Positions 7,428 to 15,993 of a DNA stretch of 39,113 bases are shown in pieces. The stretch is from Nitrospira sp. SG-bin2 (GTDB taxonomy: Bacteria > Nitrospirota > Nitrospiria > Nitrospirales > Nitrospiraceae): contig LVWT01000031.1 in the NCBI GenBank assembly GCA_002083405.1, positions 1-39,113 on the forward strand, given 5' to 3'. The notes below the pieces were generated by a model. The model was not told the DNA's origin. It saw only the letters and a list, made by a program, of their open reading frames with translations, and did not search any database. The first letter of the stretch is position 1. Every line of letters begins with the position of its first letter. The position numbers and the translations under genes were made by a program.

Positions 7428-8897
7428 ATGAGAGTCTTATCGTTCATTCTCGGCTGGCTACTCCTGCTACCGGCAGTCGGCTATTCAGGTCAGGTCGGAG
7501 AAGTGCCGGCGGCCGAATCCCTCCCGCCCATTCCATTCAGTCTGGACGAACTTCATGCAAGGATCGATCGGACTCATCCGCTCCTCAAGGGAGCCGGAGC
7601 TGAAAAAACGATCGCCCGCGGCAAGATGCTGAAGGCTCTTGGCGCGTTCGAACCGACTCTCGTGAATGACACAGAGCTTGAACGGTTTATTTCAAGCGCC
7701 GACCCCAGCAAGGGGACACAGACGGTGGGGTATAACGACACGCTGGTTGAAGCGCTGCATCCATCCGGCTTTAAAGGCAGCGCCGGGTTCCGCCAAGCGA
7801 TCGGCGATGCGAGAATTCCAGACCTGTCGTTCGGCAACGGGAATCAACAAGTGATCCTGGGCGGGTACCTTCCTCTGCTACGCGGTCTGATGATCAACCC
7901 GGAACGTGCAGAACTCCAGCGATCGGAACTGGCCAACCCCCTTGCAGACATCAAGATCGCTCAAACCAGGCAAGGTCTCTTCTTGGCGGCGGCCCATCAA
8001 TTCTGGGAGTGGGTGTCGGCTGCCAAACTGCTCGACATTCAGAAGCGAGCGGTCGCCGTGGCGGAAGCGCGCTACAAGCAAGTGGAAGAGCGCGCCAAGG
8101 CTGGTGTGATCGCTCCAATCGACGTGACGGAAGCCGGCCAGGAGGTCCACCGCCGGCGGGAAGTTGCCATCGCTGCCCGGCGACTGCTCGAGCAGGAGCA
8201 GTTCAAGCTGTCCATGTTTCTGTGGGACAATGGCTCTCCGACGATTCCGCCGATCGATCGCGTTCCGGAATTTCCGCCGGCGGGGCGGCTGCCGACTCCG
8301 GAAGACATCATGGCGCATAAGCTGGCCGCGATGGAAGAACGGCCTGAGGTCAAGGAACTGGACGTGGAGGCAAAAATCAACAACATCGATCTCGCGTTGG
8401 CGAAGAATAACCTGCTCCCAAGCCTTGACCTCGAGGCGGCGCCGGCCCGTTCTCCTGAAAAATTCGTTCTGGGGTTGGGATACCGATTCGGCGTGGAGCT
8501 GAGGATTCCTCTGATGCAACGCCGCGGCCGCGGCGAAGTGCTGCAGGCCCAAGGCCAGGCCGAACGGCTCGTGATGGCGCAACAGTATCGGGAAAACCAA
8601 GTCCTGGTCGATGTCGATAATGCCTTCTCCGCGATCGAGCGAGCGAGGGAACGAATAGAGGAGGCGGTACAGGCGCTCCGCCTGGTTGAAATCGTTGAAG
8701 AGGGCGAGCGGTACCGCTTCAGCGTCGGGGCAAGCAGCGTGTTGTTCGTCAATCTGCGAGAGCGCAACACCATCGATTCGGAGAATCAGGTCATCCGAGC
8801 GAAGGCCGAGTACTACAAGGCCCTGGCGCAATATCAATGGGCCATCGGAGCTTGGGCCAAGGGCCCGAATGAAATCATGCGGGCGAGTTATCGCTGA
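7428..8897 (+). CDS. TolC-family outer membrane efflux protein
   Basis: The 489-residue protein should form the outer-membrane channel of a tripartite exporter. The ATG at 7428 follows AAAGGAG; an in-frame TTG upstream has no ribosome site. Residues 1-19 form a Sec signal peptide (MRVLSFILGWLLLLPAVG). The mature protein shows the paired long-helix layout of the OEP family, with Ala/Glu/Arg-rich helices at roughly 165-265 (containing AGVIAPIDVTEAGQEV) and 370-470 (containing VGASSVLFVNLRERNTIDSENQ), which are the periplasmic coiled-coil repeats. It heads a set with the ABC-type protein at 9026 and the HlyD-like adaptor on the opposite strand. The substrate is unknown. Confidence 0.9.
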   Translation: MRVLSFILGWLLLLPAVGYSGQVGEVPAAESLPPIPFSLDELHARIDRTHPLLKGAGAEKTIARGKMLKALGAFEPTLVNDTELERFISSADPSKGTQTVGYNDTLVEALHPSGFKGSAGFRQAIGDARIPDLSFGNGNQQVILGGYLPLLRGLMINPERAELQRSELANPLADIKIAQTRQGLFLAAAHQFWEWVSAAKLLDIQKRAVAVAEARYKQVEERAKAGVIAPIDVTEAGQEVHRRREVAIAARRLLEQEQFKLSMFLWDNGSPTIPPIDRVPEFPPAGRLPTPEDIMAHKLAAMEERPEVKELDVEAKINNIDLALAKNNLLPSLDLEAAPARSPEKFVLGLGYRFGVELRIPLMQRRGRGEVLQAQGQAERLVMAQQYRENQVLVDVDNAFSAIERARERIEEAVQALRLVEIVEEGERYRFSVGASSVLFVNLRERNTIDSENQVIRAKAEYYKALAQYQWAIGAWAKGPNEIMRASYR

Positions 8898-9025
8898 GGT
8901 GACGAGCCGGGGCCAGCTCGATAGGTTGACGGAAATGCCTGGGAACGGCGAACTCCGAGTGCAGGTAGGTGGTTTGGCGACGACGAAATACCCGGCGCTC
9001 CGTATGAATCAATAGGAGATAACGG

Positions 9026-10726
9026 ATGGGAGAAGCTCTCGGCAAGCACCACCCTAGTCTATTTGAAGTGCTGAGGATATTCGGGAATTTCCTCCGGCTT
9101 GAACGCGGAATTCTGACGCTCGTGATCACCTATGCGCTCGTCATCGGACTCTTCTCGCTCATCGTTCCCTTGACCGTCCAAGAACTCGTCAACACGTTCT
9201 CTTTTGCGATTCAACCGGTCATGATCGCCACGCTCGCGATCATCATGGTCGTCGTGCTGGCGTTCGTCGGGGCATTTCGAGCGCTGCAATACTACGCGGT
9301 CGAGGTCCTCCAGCGCCGGCTGTTCGTGAGGACCGCCTTTGCGATGGCCCGGAAGCTTCCCCATGTTCAATTTCAAGGGTTCAGGCCGCGGATCTCCAAT
9401 TGCTTCATGGAAACGGCGTTCATGCAGCGGGCACTGTCCGTTCTGCTCGTGGATCTCATTCATGTCGTTGTAGGCGGAATCATCGGCATGATGATCCTCG
9501 TCTTCTACCATCCGTACTTCATTATCTTTAACGTCGTCCTGCTTCTCGGGTCCGCGGTCATTTTTTTCGTCCTGTCGCGCGACGGACTGCGGACGACCGT
9601 CGAAATGTCTCATGCCAAATATGACGTGCTGCACTGGATGCAGCAAATCTCACGGAACCTGCTGCATATCAAAGCGACCGACAGCCACGCGTTGCTCATG
9701 CAGATGACCGACCAACTGGCGAACAAGTATATCGAGTGCCGTCGGGCGCGTTTTGCCGTCCTGCTGCGTCAATTTCTCGCGTCCGTGGGGGGGCAAGCGC
9801 TCGCGCACAGCGCCGCTCTTGCGCTGAGCGGCTGGCTCCTCTCTATCGGGCAACTGACACTCGGCCAACTTGTCGCCGTGGAGGTCCTGATTGGAAGCCT
9901 CTTGATCAACTTCGACGCGGTGGTGAAGAGCATGGGGCAAGTCTATTTCTTCTTCACGGCTTTGGTGGAATTGGACGCGTTCTTCTCGTTGCCGAGCGAT
10001 CAGCGCCCGCCCTCTCCGACGGCGACAGTGACCCTCCCGGATCCCAAGACCCATGGTATTCGGGTGGCGTGTCAAGAATTGGGATTGGCTCGCGACGGCG
10101 CGCGTGTGTTCGATAACTTTGATATGAACGTCGCCCCCGGCGAGAAAGTCGCAATCTACGCCAAGACAACGACGGCGAGAATAGCATTGGCGAAAGTGCT
10201 GGCCGGACTTGAAACGCCGACCAGCGGGGCGGTGTCTTATAACGACGTCGATCTTCGGCATCTTGATCTCAGCGCCGTCAATCACTGCCGCGGTTTCATG
10301 ATCGATTCGCAGTTGTCCCTCATCGATGGAACCATCGCGGACAACATCGTATGGCGGCGCCCCTATATTTCCTACGACGACGTCCGCTGGGCGCTGCGGC
10401 TGACTCAGCTCCAAGACGAGATGGCCACCCTCCCACAGGGAATCAATTCCGATATCAGCGCGCTCGGGGAGATTCCCGCGCCGACGCATATACTGCGCAT
10501 CTTACTGGCACGGGCCGTCATCGGGCGGCCGCAACTTCTTATCTTCGATGGCATGATCCATGATATGCAGCCCGCTATGCGCGAGGCCATCCTGCGGCGA
10601 ATCTGCTCGAAAGAGGAGTCCTGGACCGTCATCTTCGTCTCGAACGATCCTGACCTCACCCCCCACGTTGATCGCCGCATCACCCTTGGTGATGCGGGCG
10701 CCGCGATGCCGCTATTACCTGCTTGA
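9026..10726 (+). CDS. ABC half-transporter with degenerate, probably inactive ATPase domain
   Basis: The 566-residue protein has a six-helix exporter-type membrane domain (about residues 25-320) and a C-terminal region (about 345-555) aligning along its whole length with a nucleotide-binding domain. The catalytic motifs are lost: the Walker A position (about 377-390) reads YAKTTTARIALAK and lacks the GK(S/T) lysine; the LSGGQ signature is replaced near LGEIPAPTH; the Walker B aspartate remains (D508) but the catalytic glutamate is G509; the H-loop histidine is N540 (FVSNDP). The frame is intact and flanking structural positions (LAKVLAGLETPTSG, DGTIADNIVW, LLARAVIGRPQLLIFD) are kept, so this looks like selected loss of hydrolysis rather than decay. 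The start is backed by TAGGAGATAACGG. Neighbours are TolC-like and HlyD-like genes, implying a type I secretion-like complex with a non-hydrolysing or partner-dependent ABC subunit. Confidence 0.88.
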   Translation: MGEALGKHHPSLFEVLRIFGNFLRLERGILTLVITYALVIGLFSLIVPLTVQELVNTFSFAIQPVMIATLAIIMVVVLAFVGAFRALQYYAVEVLQRRLFVRTAFAMARKLPHVQFQGFRPRISNCFMETAFMQRALSVLLVDLIHVVVGGIIGMMILVFYHPYFIIFNVVLLLGSAVIFFVLSRDGLRTTVEMSHAKYDVLHWMQQISRNLLHIKATDSHALLMQMTDQLANKYIECRRARFAVLLRQFLASVGGQALAHSAALALSGWLLSIGQLTLGQLVAVEVLIGSLLINFDAVVKSMGQVYFFFTALVELDAFFSLPSDQRPPSPTATVTLPDPKTHGIRVACQELGLARDGARVFDNFDMNVAPGEKVAIYAKTTTARIALAKVLAGLETPTSGAVSYNDVDLRHLDLSAVNHCRGFMIDSQLSLIDGTIADNIVWRRPYISYDDVRWALRLTQLQDEMATLPQGINSDISALGEIPAPTHILRILLARAVIGRPQLLIFDGMIHDMQPAMREAILRRICSKEESWTVIFVSNDPDLTPHVDRRITLGDAGAAMPLLPA

Positions 10727-10768
10727 AAAGTATTTGGCGAGAACGCCGGCGCGGTTGGAAGAGCACGA

Positions 10769-12226
10769 TTACTTTGAGCCTCGTCCTGCCTTGGGGAGAA
10801 GAGTGTCCATCACCGTGTGCGAACGTTCCTCATAATCCGGCGGGAACAGGTTGAAGCGACGCCACAGCTCATACCAGAGGGGCACACGGTTCAAGATGAC
10901 CCAGCCCATCACTTTCGTGCCCTGCCTCACATGAGATTGTTCGGGCCATGGGCGATCTTGCGGATCGGGAACGACCCAGAAGCGGTAGTTTCCCTTTCCA
11001 TCGTCGACTTGGTCGATCACCTTGATCACGCCGGAATAGGTGCCGGCCATCAGTTCAGGCCAAGCCGGCAGAGGTATGGCCGGGATTCCATAGAACAGGA
11101 TTTTGACTTTCCGACCGGCATTCAACAGGGGAGCATCCAACCCGTCTGCCGTCATTTCAACCGCCTTGTCCGTACTGGTGGGCGACAGACGGATGACTGT
11201 ATCGCCTTGCCGCACCGTTTCGCCGGCGCCGACTTTAGCCATCTTGACGACTGTGCCGTCGATCGGAGCCACAATTCTACCGGCTAAGCGGCGTTGTTCG
11301 GCGTTAGATCGCCGTAGCGACACGTCGGCCAGCTGGTCGCTGGTTCTGGCTGCTTCGGCCACGGACGAATCCCGGCCGGCCTCCGCATCGAGCAACCGCT
11401 GTAACATCTCCGCGCTGACTTGATCTCGTCCGAAGCCGAGTGATTTCATGGCCTGTTCGGCTGCTTGCAGATTCGCCCGGGCTCCCTCAAGATCAGCTTG
11501 ACCGGCGGTATCTGTTTGGATCGCCAATTCCAGCTCTCGCTGAGAAGCCAACCCCCTCTTAGCCAGTTGTTTGTGCCGCTCTACGTTAAGGGCTGCTGTA
11601 CTCGCGGCGATTTTGGCGGCTTCTACCTTCTGATGCGCTTCGCGCACCTTATTTCCGGCTTCGACCACACGGGCCTCAGCCGACGGCACGGCGGTTTTCA
11701 CCAGATTCCGCATCTCTATGATGCGCTTGTCCAGCTGCTCGACTCTGGCCAATGCCGCCTGTTGGGTCTTCTCCATCGCTTTTTTCCGTTGATCCAGAAA
11801 GGTCAGTAGATCGGGCGACATGAAATTAGGATCATTGTCCTCCAGTTCGAGAATGAGATCTCCCTCCTTGACCTGGTCGCCTTCGAATACGTGCCATTTC
11901 TTGATACGGCCGGCAATTTGGGCCTCGATGTCTTGAGGTCGTTCGAATGGAGTATAGGCCGACATCTGGCCGGTCACGGTCACGGTCTGAGTCCAAGGGA
12001 CGAAGAAGATGAATAGGAAGAAGAGCAGGAACAGGGCAATCGGCAGACGCGAGGAAAACCTCCACCCCTTCGGAAGCTGAGCTTCCTCCCAGGATTGAAG
12101 CTTGGTGGAGGCGGCGAGTTCGTCGACGGACATTTCATTCGAACCGGATTCACTGTGAACGAAGGAACGGACCGCTTTCCCTAGATCGAGAGCGCGACTT
12201 CCCACGGAACCGTTTTTATTGCGCAT
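10769..12226 (-). CDS. HlyD-family membrane fusion protein
   Basis: The 485-residue protein would bridge an inner-membrane ABC exporter and a TolC-like channel. Residues 1-58 are cytoplasmic, 60-78 form one hydrophobic anchor (LPIALFLLFFLFIFF), followed by the first lipoyl half (EAQIAGRIKKWHVFEGDQVKEGD), a long Ala/Glu-rich coiled-coil hairpin (about 145-310), the second lipoyl half (GRIVAPIDGTVVKMAKVGAGETVRQGD) and a beta-barrel region. The C-terminus is longer than in HlyD and ends with a WYELWRRFNLFPPDY segment. It converges on the ABC-type gene with only 42 bp between stop codons, so despite the functional link it is transcribed separately, from a promoter in 12227-12559. Confidence 0.9.
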   Translation of the reverse strand: MRNKNGSVGSRALDLGKAVRSFVHSESGSNEMSVDELAASTKLQSWEEAQLPKGWRFSSRLPIALFLLFFLFIFFVPWTQTVTVTGQMSAYTPFERPQDIEAQIAGRIKKWHVFEGDQVKEGDLILELEDNDPNFMSPDLLTFLDQRKKAMEKTQQAALARVEQLDKRIIEMRNLVKTAVPSAEARVVEAGNKVREAHQKVEAAKIAASTAALNVERHKQLAKRGLASQRELELAIQTDTAGQADLEGARANLQAAEQAMKSLGFGRDQVSAEMLQRLLDAEAGRDSSVAEAARTSDQLADVSLRRSNAEQRRLAGRIVAPIDGTVVKMAKVGAGETVRQGDTVIRLSPTSTDKAVEMTADGLDAPLLNAGRKVKILFYGIPAIPLPAWPELMAGTYSGVIKVIDQVDDGKGNYRFWVVPDPQDRPWPEQSHVRQGTKVMGWVILNRVPLWYELWRRFNLFPPDYEERSHTVMDTLLPKAGRGSK

Positions 12227-12481
12227 GATAGTCCGATCAACAACCAGGAACCATTGAAAGTCTAAAAGACCTCATGCCTGCATCATAAGAAGAACCTGCG
12301 GTTGAGTCAATTTAGTCCGCTCATCACGCTGCCTCAACGGATTGTCCTGGCCCGATCACGGTTGCGACGGCGAATCATAAGAGTAGGACCTGACCGGGAA
12401 AATCCGGCTCGTCGTGATGGGGGAAAATTGCGGAACATGCGGCGCCGACTCATTTATTTTTCAAGATAGTTTTAATTCAAG

Positions 12482-12499
12482 TTATCTATTTGTCTATGA
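12482..12499 (+). repeat. 18-bp promoter-proximal element, copy 2
   Basis: This is the exact second copy of TTATCTATTTGTCTATGA found at 388-405. Here too the element contains a TTGTCT hexamer (12490-12495), followed 17 bp later by TACATT (12513-12518), so both copies sit at the same place relative to a possible sigma70-type promoter. Flanking sequence differs, which points to a conserved control element rather than a recent duplication. Confidence 0.6.
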
Positions 12500-12518
12500 A
12501 CCGTGCGCCGAGTACATT
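12490..12518 (+). promoter_or_regulatory. Predicted promoter of the His-rich exported protein gene
   Basis: TTGTCT (12490-12495) and TACATT (12513-12518) are separated by 17 bp. The -35 overlaps the repeated 18-mer. The palindrome seen downstream of copy 1 is absent here, so the two genes may share an activator or sigma factor but differ in repression. Confidence 0.35.
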
Positions 12519-12559
12519 TCATCGTGACGGCATTCATAGCAACCTGGAAGGAGGGCGTC

Positions 12560-12943
12560 ATGAAAGCACGAACCATAACCAAAGCGGCCGGCCGAGGAAC
12601 GACAGAAGTTGCGCTCAGCGTCGGGATAGCCATGGCTCTCACGGTATTCGCCGGAGTCGGGCTTGCCATTACTCCGGTCTGGGCGGAAATGGGCACGAGA
12701 CTTCAGAAGGAACGCAGTCTTACGGACGCCCAGATACCGTCCGAAAAGGCGAGCTCCGTCCGCCTCGCGGGGGCGCAATTCTTTGGCCCTCCTCCGCCGG
12801 AGAAAGCCACGGATTATGGCGTCCGCTTCATCCATCCGGACCCCCATATGCATGACGGCCATAGGCCTTATCATGATGAGCACCGTCATGCGAATATCGC
12901 CGCCGGCGGCGCATTGACGTTCAATTGGACCTTCGACAAGTAG
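12560..12943 (+). CDS. Small exported histidine-rich protein of unknown function
   Basis: The 127-residue product starts at the ATG at 12560, 5 bp after GGAGGG; an earlier in-frame start at 12503 lacks a ribosome site and would bury the signal. Residues 1-42 form a signal peptide with a long n-region, a hydrophobic core (VALSVGIAMALTVFAGVGLAI) and a VWA cleavage site. The mature protein has a GPPPPEK turn and a His/Asp cluster near residues 92-110 (HPDPHMHDGHRPYHDEHRH) that could bind Zn, Ni or Cu, then a short beta-like tail (GGALTFNWTFDK). No family is recognised. It shares the upstream 18-mer with the 474 gene. Metal binding is inferred from composition only. Confidence 0.75.
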   Translation: MKARTITKAAGRGTTEVALSVGIAMALTVFAGVGLAITPVWAEMGTRLQKERSLTDAQIPSEKASSVRLAGAQFFGPPPPEKATDYGVRFIHPDPHMHDGHRPYHDEHRHANIAAGGALTFNWTFDK

Positions 12944-13038
12944 TGCGCCCTGGCAGCGCCTGACCTTATGCTTCAGGAAGGGGGGAGACCGTGCTGATCA
13001 AACCGTCTGCCCAGCGAGGCCACGAGAAGGAGAAGAAA

Positions 13039-13920
13039 ATGGTTGTTCCTATCGACGAGGGGTTGCTGCGCATCCGGCATATTCTTCATCCGACTGACTT
13101 TTCTCAGGCCAGCATGACGGCGTTTGGTCATGCGCTGAAGCTCGGCCTAAGTATGACAAGCGACCTCACGATCCTGCATGTGGATCCCATACAGGCCGAT
13201 CCGGATTTTGAGAATTTTCCGCGAGTGCGGGCCACGCTCAGCCGATGGGGGGTGCTCAGGGAAGGAGCCACCAAGGAGGACTTTCTGGCACTCGGTTTTG
13301 GCGTCCGAAAGATGCTCTCAAAAGGGGACAACCCGGTCGCATCCATTCTGCAACTCTTGTGGCGTAAACCGGCGGACCTGATGGTGTTGGCGACACATCC
13401 GGAGGATCCTCTCGGGAAATGGTTACCCGATACGGTCGGTCAGTCGCTGGCGCGCAAGTCACGCACGATGAGCCTGTTCGTGCCGGGTCATTGCGACGGA
13501 TTCGTCTCGCTGGATACCGGAAACGTCAGAATTCAGCGTATTCTCATCCCCATTGATCACCGCCCGCATCCGCAGGCCGCCGTTGATGCCGCGTGCACGC
13601 TGGTCGCCGGTCTTGGTGTGCGGCCGGTGATGTGTGAAGTACTGTACGTCGGAGAGCAATCGGACAGGCCGCAGCTGCGCCTGCCTCAACGGGATGGGTG
13701 GCTCTGGAAGGAGAGCACCTGTACCGGGATCGTGGTGGATGAAATTCTTGAAACAGCCGAACAGCATCAGTCGGATCTGATCGTGATGGCCACGGAATGG
13801 AGACACGGATTTCTCGATGCGTTGCTCGGGAGCACGACGGAGCGCGTCCTGCGCCGCGCCGACTGTCCGGTTCTGGCCGTGCCGGTCAACCATTCAGCCA
13901 TGACGCCGCGCAGGCCATAG
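13039..13920 (+). CDS. Tandem-domain universal stress protein
   Basis: The 293-residue protein contains two UspA folds: about residues 10-145 (starting IRHILHPTDFSQAS, ending SLFVPGH) and about 160-285 (starting IQRILIPIDHRPHP, ending VLAVPV). The glycine ATP-binding motif G-2x-G-9x-G(S/T) is absent from domain 1 and only partly kept in domain 2 (GFLDALLGSTTERV), so nucleotide binding is doubtful. Two starts are plausible: ATG 13039 with AAGGAG, and an in-frame GTG at 12991 with AGGAAGGGGGG. The ATG was preferred because it puts the first beta strand near the N-terminus as in other Usp proteins. It is followed 35 bp later by sthA. Confidence 0.88.
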   Translation: MVVPIDEGLLRIRHILHPTDFSQASMTAFGHALKLGLSMTSDLTILHVDPIQADPDFENFPRVRATLSRWGVLREGATKEDFLALGFGVRKMLSKGDNPVASILQLLWRKPADLMVLATHPEDPLGKWLPDTVGQSLARKSRTMSLFVPGHCDGFVSLDTGNVRIQRILIPIDHRPHPQAAVDAACTLVAGLGVRPVMCEVLYVGEQSDRPQLRLPQRDGWLWKESTCTGIVVDEILETAEQHQSDLIVMATEWRHGFLDALLGSTTERVLRRADCPVLAVPVNHSAMTPRRP

Positions 13921-13955
13921 CCGATGGACCGCGATCGGCAAGGAGGAGATGAGAA

Positions 13956-15356
13956 ATGGAGGAGGGGTACGATTACGAGTGGCTGTGTATCGGCAGCGGT
14001 CCAGCCGGACAACGGGCGGCCGTGCAGGCGGCCAAATTAGGCAAGCGCGCAGCAGTGATCGAACGAGGGCACATCGTCGGAGGAGTGTGTGTGGACACCG
14101 GCACCATCCCAAGTAAGACGTTTCGGGAGGCCGTCATATCCATGAAGAGAAGCGCGCTTCGGAATGGAAGTTACCGCCATTCCATCTCCGATGTCCGCGC
14201 AAATGCGCAAGCGTTGTTCGCCAGAGTCGCGGAAGTCGAACAGTCTCAAGCGGATGTGGTCGCGGACCAACTGCGGCGTAACGAGGTGACCGTTCTTATG
14301 GGCGAGGCGAGCTTCCGAGATCCTCACACTGTGACCGTCAGGTCTGCGGATGGGTGCCGAGTCGTCAGCGCCGCGAATATTCTCATCGCCGTCGGTACGA
14401 TCCCCGCTCTGCCTCCGGGAGCTTCCATTGAACCCGACTTGGTTGTCACGAGCGACGAGCTGTTGCAATTAACCTGCTTGCCACGCCGGCTTGCTGTGGT
14501 CGGAGCGGGTGTCATCGGGATCGAGTACGCCTCAATGTTCGCCGCGCTCGGCGTCGAAGTGACTGTGGTGGATAAGCGGGAGAAGCCCTTGGAGTTTCTG
14601 GACGGAGAGTTGGTCGATGAACTGCTTCATCAGATGCGTAATACCGGGGTCACGTTTCGATTAGGCGAAACCGTGACGCGGCTGGAAATCATCGAGGAGC
14701 GCCCGCGACGGGTGGTGATTCTCCTGGAATCAGGAAAACGTCTCGCATCGGATCTGGTGCTCTTCAGCGCCGGGCGGGAGGGCGCGACCAAGCGGCTGAA
14801 TCTCGCCGCAGCCGGGCTCGAAGCCGACGAACGGGGACGCCTCGCCGTCGATCAGCACTATCGCACAGCCGTGCCACATATTTTTGCCGCAGGTGACGTC
14901 ATCGGATTCCCCAGCCTTGCCGCGACATCAGCGGAACAAGGTCGCCTGGCCGCTTGCCACGCGTTCAGGGTCGAAGCAGGACCGATGGTCGGCCATTTTC
15001 CTATCGGCGTCTACACGATCCCTGAAGTGTCGACGGTCGGAGAACCGGAGCATGTGTTGACGGCAAAGAAAGTCCCGTACGAGAGCGGTGTGGCTCGTTA
15101 TCGAGAGATCGCCCGGGGTCATATTCTCGGTGACGACAGTGGTTTTCTTAAAATGCTGTTCCATCGAGAGACCCGACGCCTCTTGGGCGTGCATGTGGTC
15201 GGCACCGGGGCCACCGAGCTGATTCACATCGGCCAGGCGGTCTTGGGATTGCAAGGAGGACTGGAGTACTTTCTCACCACTGCGTTCAATTATCCCACCT
15301 TGGCCGAGTGCTACAAGGTCGCCGCACTCGATGCCTACAACAAACTGATACGTTAG
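13956..15356 (+). CDS. sthA: Soluble NAD(P)+ transhydrogenase
   Basis: The 466-residue FAD flavoprotein moves hydride between NADPH and NAD+ in the cytoplasm. It has the FAD-binding GSGPAG near residue 13, an NAD(P) Rossmann motif VVGAGVIGIEYAS near 185, FAAGDVIGFPSLA near 310, and the dimerisation domain at the C-terminus. In the position where lipoamide dehydrogenase and glutathione reductase carry a redox disulfide it reads VCVDTGTIPSKT, with Thr in place of the second Cys, as is typical for SthA. The ATG at 13956 follows AAGGAGGAGATGAGAA. It probably forms an operon with the upstream stress protein and the downstream cytochrome c gene (14-bp gap). Related flavoprotein reductases are less likely given the missing second cysteine. 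Confidence 0.92.
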   Translation: MEEGYDYEWLCIGSGPAGQRAAVQAAKLGKRAAVIERGHIVGGVCVDTGTIPSKTFREAVISMKRSALRNGSYRHSISDVRANAQALFARVAEVEQSQADVVADQLRRNEVTVLMGEASFRDPHTVTVRSADGCRVVSAANILIAVGTIPALPPGASIEPDLVVTSDELLQLTCLPRRLAVVGAGVIGIEYASMFAALGVEVTVVDKREKPLEFLDGELVDELLHQMRNTGVTFRLGETVTRLEIIEERPRRVVILLESGKRLASDLVLFSAGREGATKRLNLAAAGLEADERGRLAVDQHYRTAVPHIFAAGDVIGFPSLAATSAEQGRLAACHAFRVEAGPMVGHFPIGVYTIPEVSTVGEPEHVLTAKKVPYESGVARYREIARGHILGDDSGFLKMLFHRETRRLLGVHVVGTGATELIHIGQAVLGLQGGLEYFLTTAFNYPTLAECYKVAALDAYNKLIR

Positions 15357-15370
15357 CAAGAGGAGCTGGA

Positions 15371-15823
15371 ATGACAGTATTTAACAACGGACGCTTTATA
15401 AGACTTGGCTGGCGGGGATTCCAGCTGCTGGCAACTTTCATCCTAGCTCTTGCGGGAATCGCGAATTTCTCGGACGCTGCTCAGTCAGCCCCACCGGTCG
15501 AGGCGGCGCCGGGCTCCGCTCCCCGTAACCCATCCGGCTCAACAGATGTGCCAGTGGACGGAGACGCTCGAGTGGGTAAGGGACTGTTCGAAAAGCATTG
15601 CGTGATATGCCACGGGGCACGAGGCCAGGGGGATGGTCTCAAGATCGTAGGTGCCGAGGTGGCAGACTTAACTTCCGCAACGACTCAACGAAAGCTAAGC
15701 GCTGATTTGCTGAAGACCATTCATGAAGGAAAACCCGAAAAAGTGATGCCGTCTTGGAAATGGCGTTTTTCTAAGCAACAGGCGAACGATGTGTTGACTT
15801 ACATTCGCACGTTGAAACAATAA
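15371..15823 (+). CDS. Monoheme c-type cytochrome, exported
   Basis: The 150-residue protein carries one heme motif, C77-V-I-C80-H81 (KHCVICHGARGQGDG), and a likely axial methionine M126 (EKVMPSWKW). Residues 1-37 form a signal peptide or anchor (FQLLATFILALAGIANFSDA), followed by a Pro/Ala/Ser linker to about residue 60. It belongs to the small class I/cbb3-CcoP-like cytochrome c fold and would shuttle electrons in the periplasm. The ATG at 15371 follows AGAGGAGC and lies 14 bp after sthA. The 3' two thirds of this gene has a decayed second copy at 16634-16863. Confidence 0.9.
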   Translation: MTVFNNGRFIRLGWRGFQLLATFILALAGIANFSDAAQSAPPVEAAPGSAPRNPSGSTDVPVDGDARVGKGLFEKHCVICHGARGQGDGLKIVGAEVADLTSATTQRKLSADLLKTIHEGKPEKVMPSWKWRFSKQQANDVLTYIRTLKQ

Positions 15824-15993
15824 GCTGATTATTTGATACGGGCCGATACGCTGATGCTTCACCGCCGCTCTTTCCCAATTATCCATGAACCGGCATGGGT
15901 ACTCGTTGTTTACATGATGGAAACAGGAAGGTGGTATAGATCAGCAGAAGAAAATCGTTGTCTGTATATCCTTAACCTAAGGAAGGGTTGGAC

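Larger units (their letters stand above)
12227..12559. other. Divergent intergenic region between HlyD-like and His-rich protein genes
   Basis: This 333-bp region holds no supportable gene. It must contain the leftward promoter of the HlyD-like gene, which I could not pinpoint, and the rightward promoter of the 12560 gene with the repeated 18-mer at 12482-12499. A strong ribosome site (GGAAGGAGGG) ends at 12554. Confidence 0.45.

Noticed and set aside
7878..8837. Minus-strand frame of 319 codons over the TolC-like gene
   Set aside because: It is antisense to a clear TolC-family gene, with no domain and shadow-type composition.
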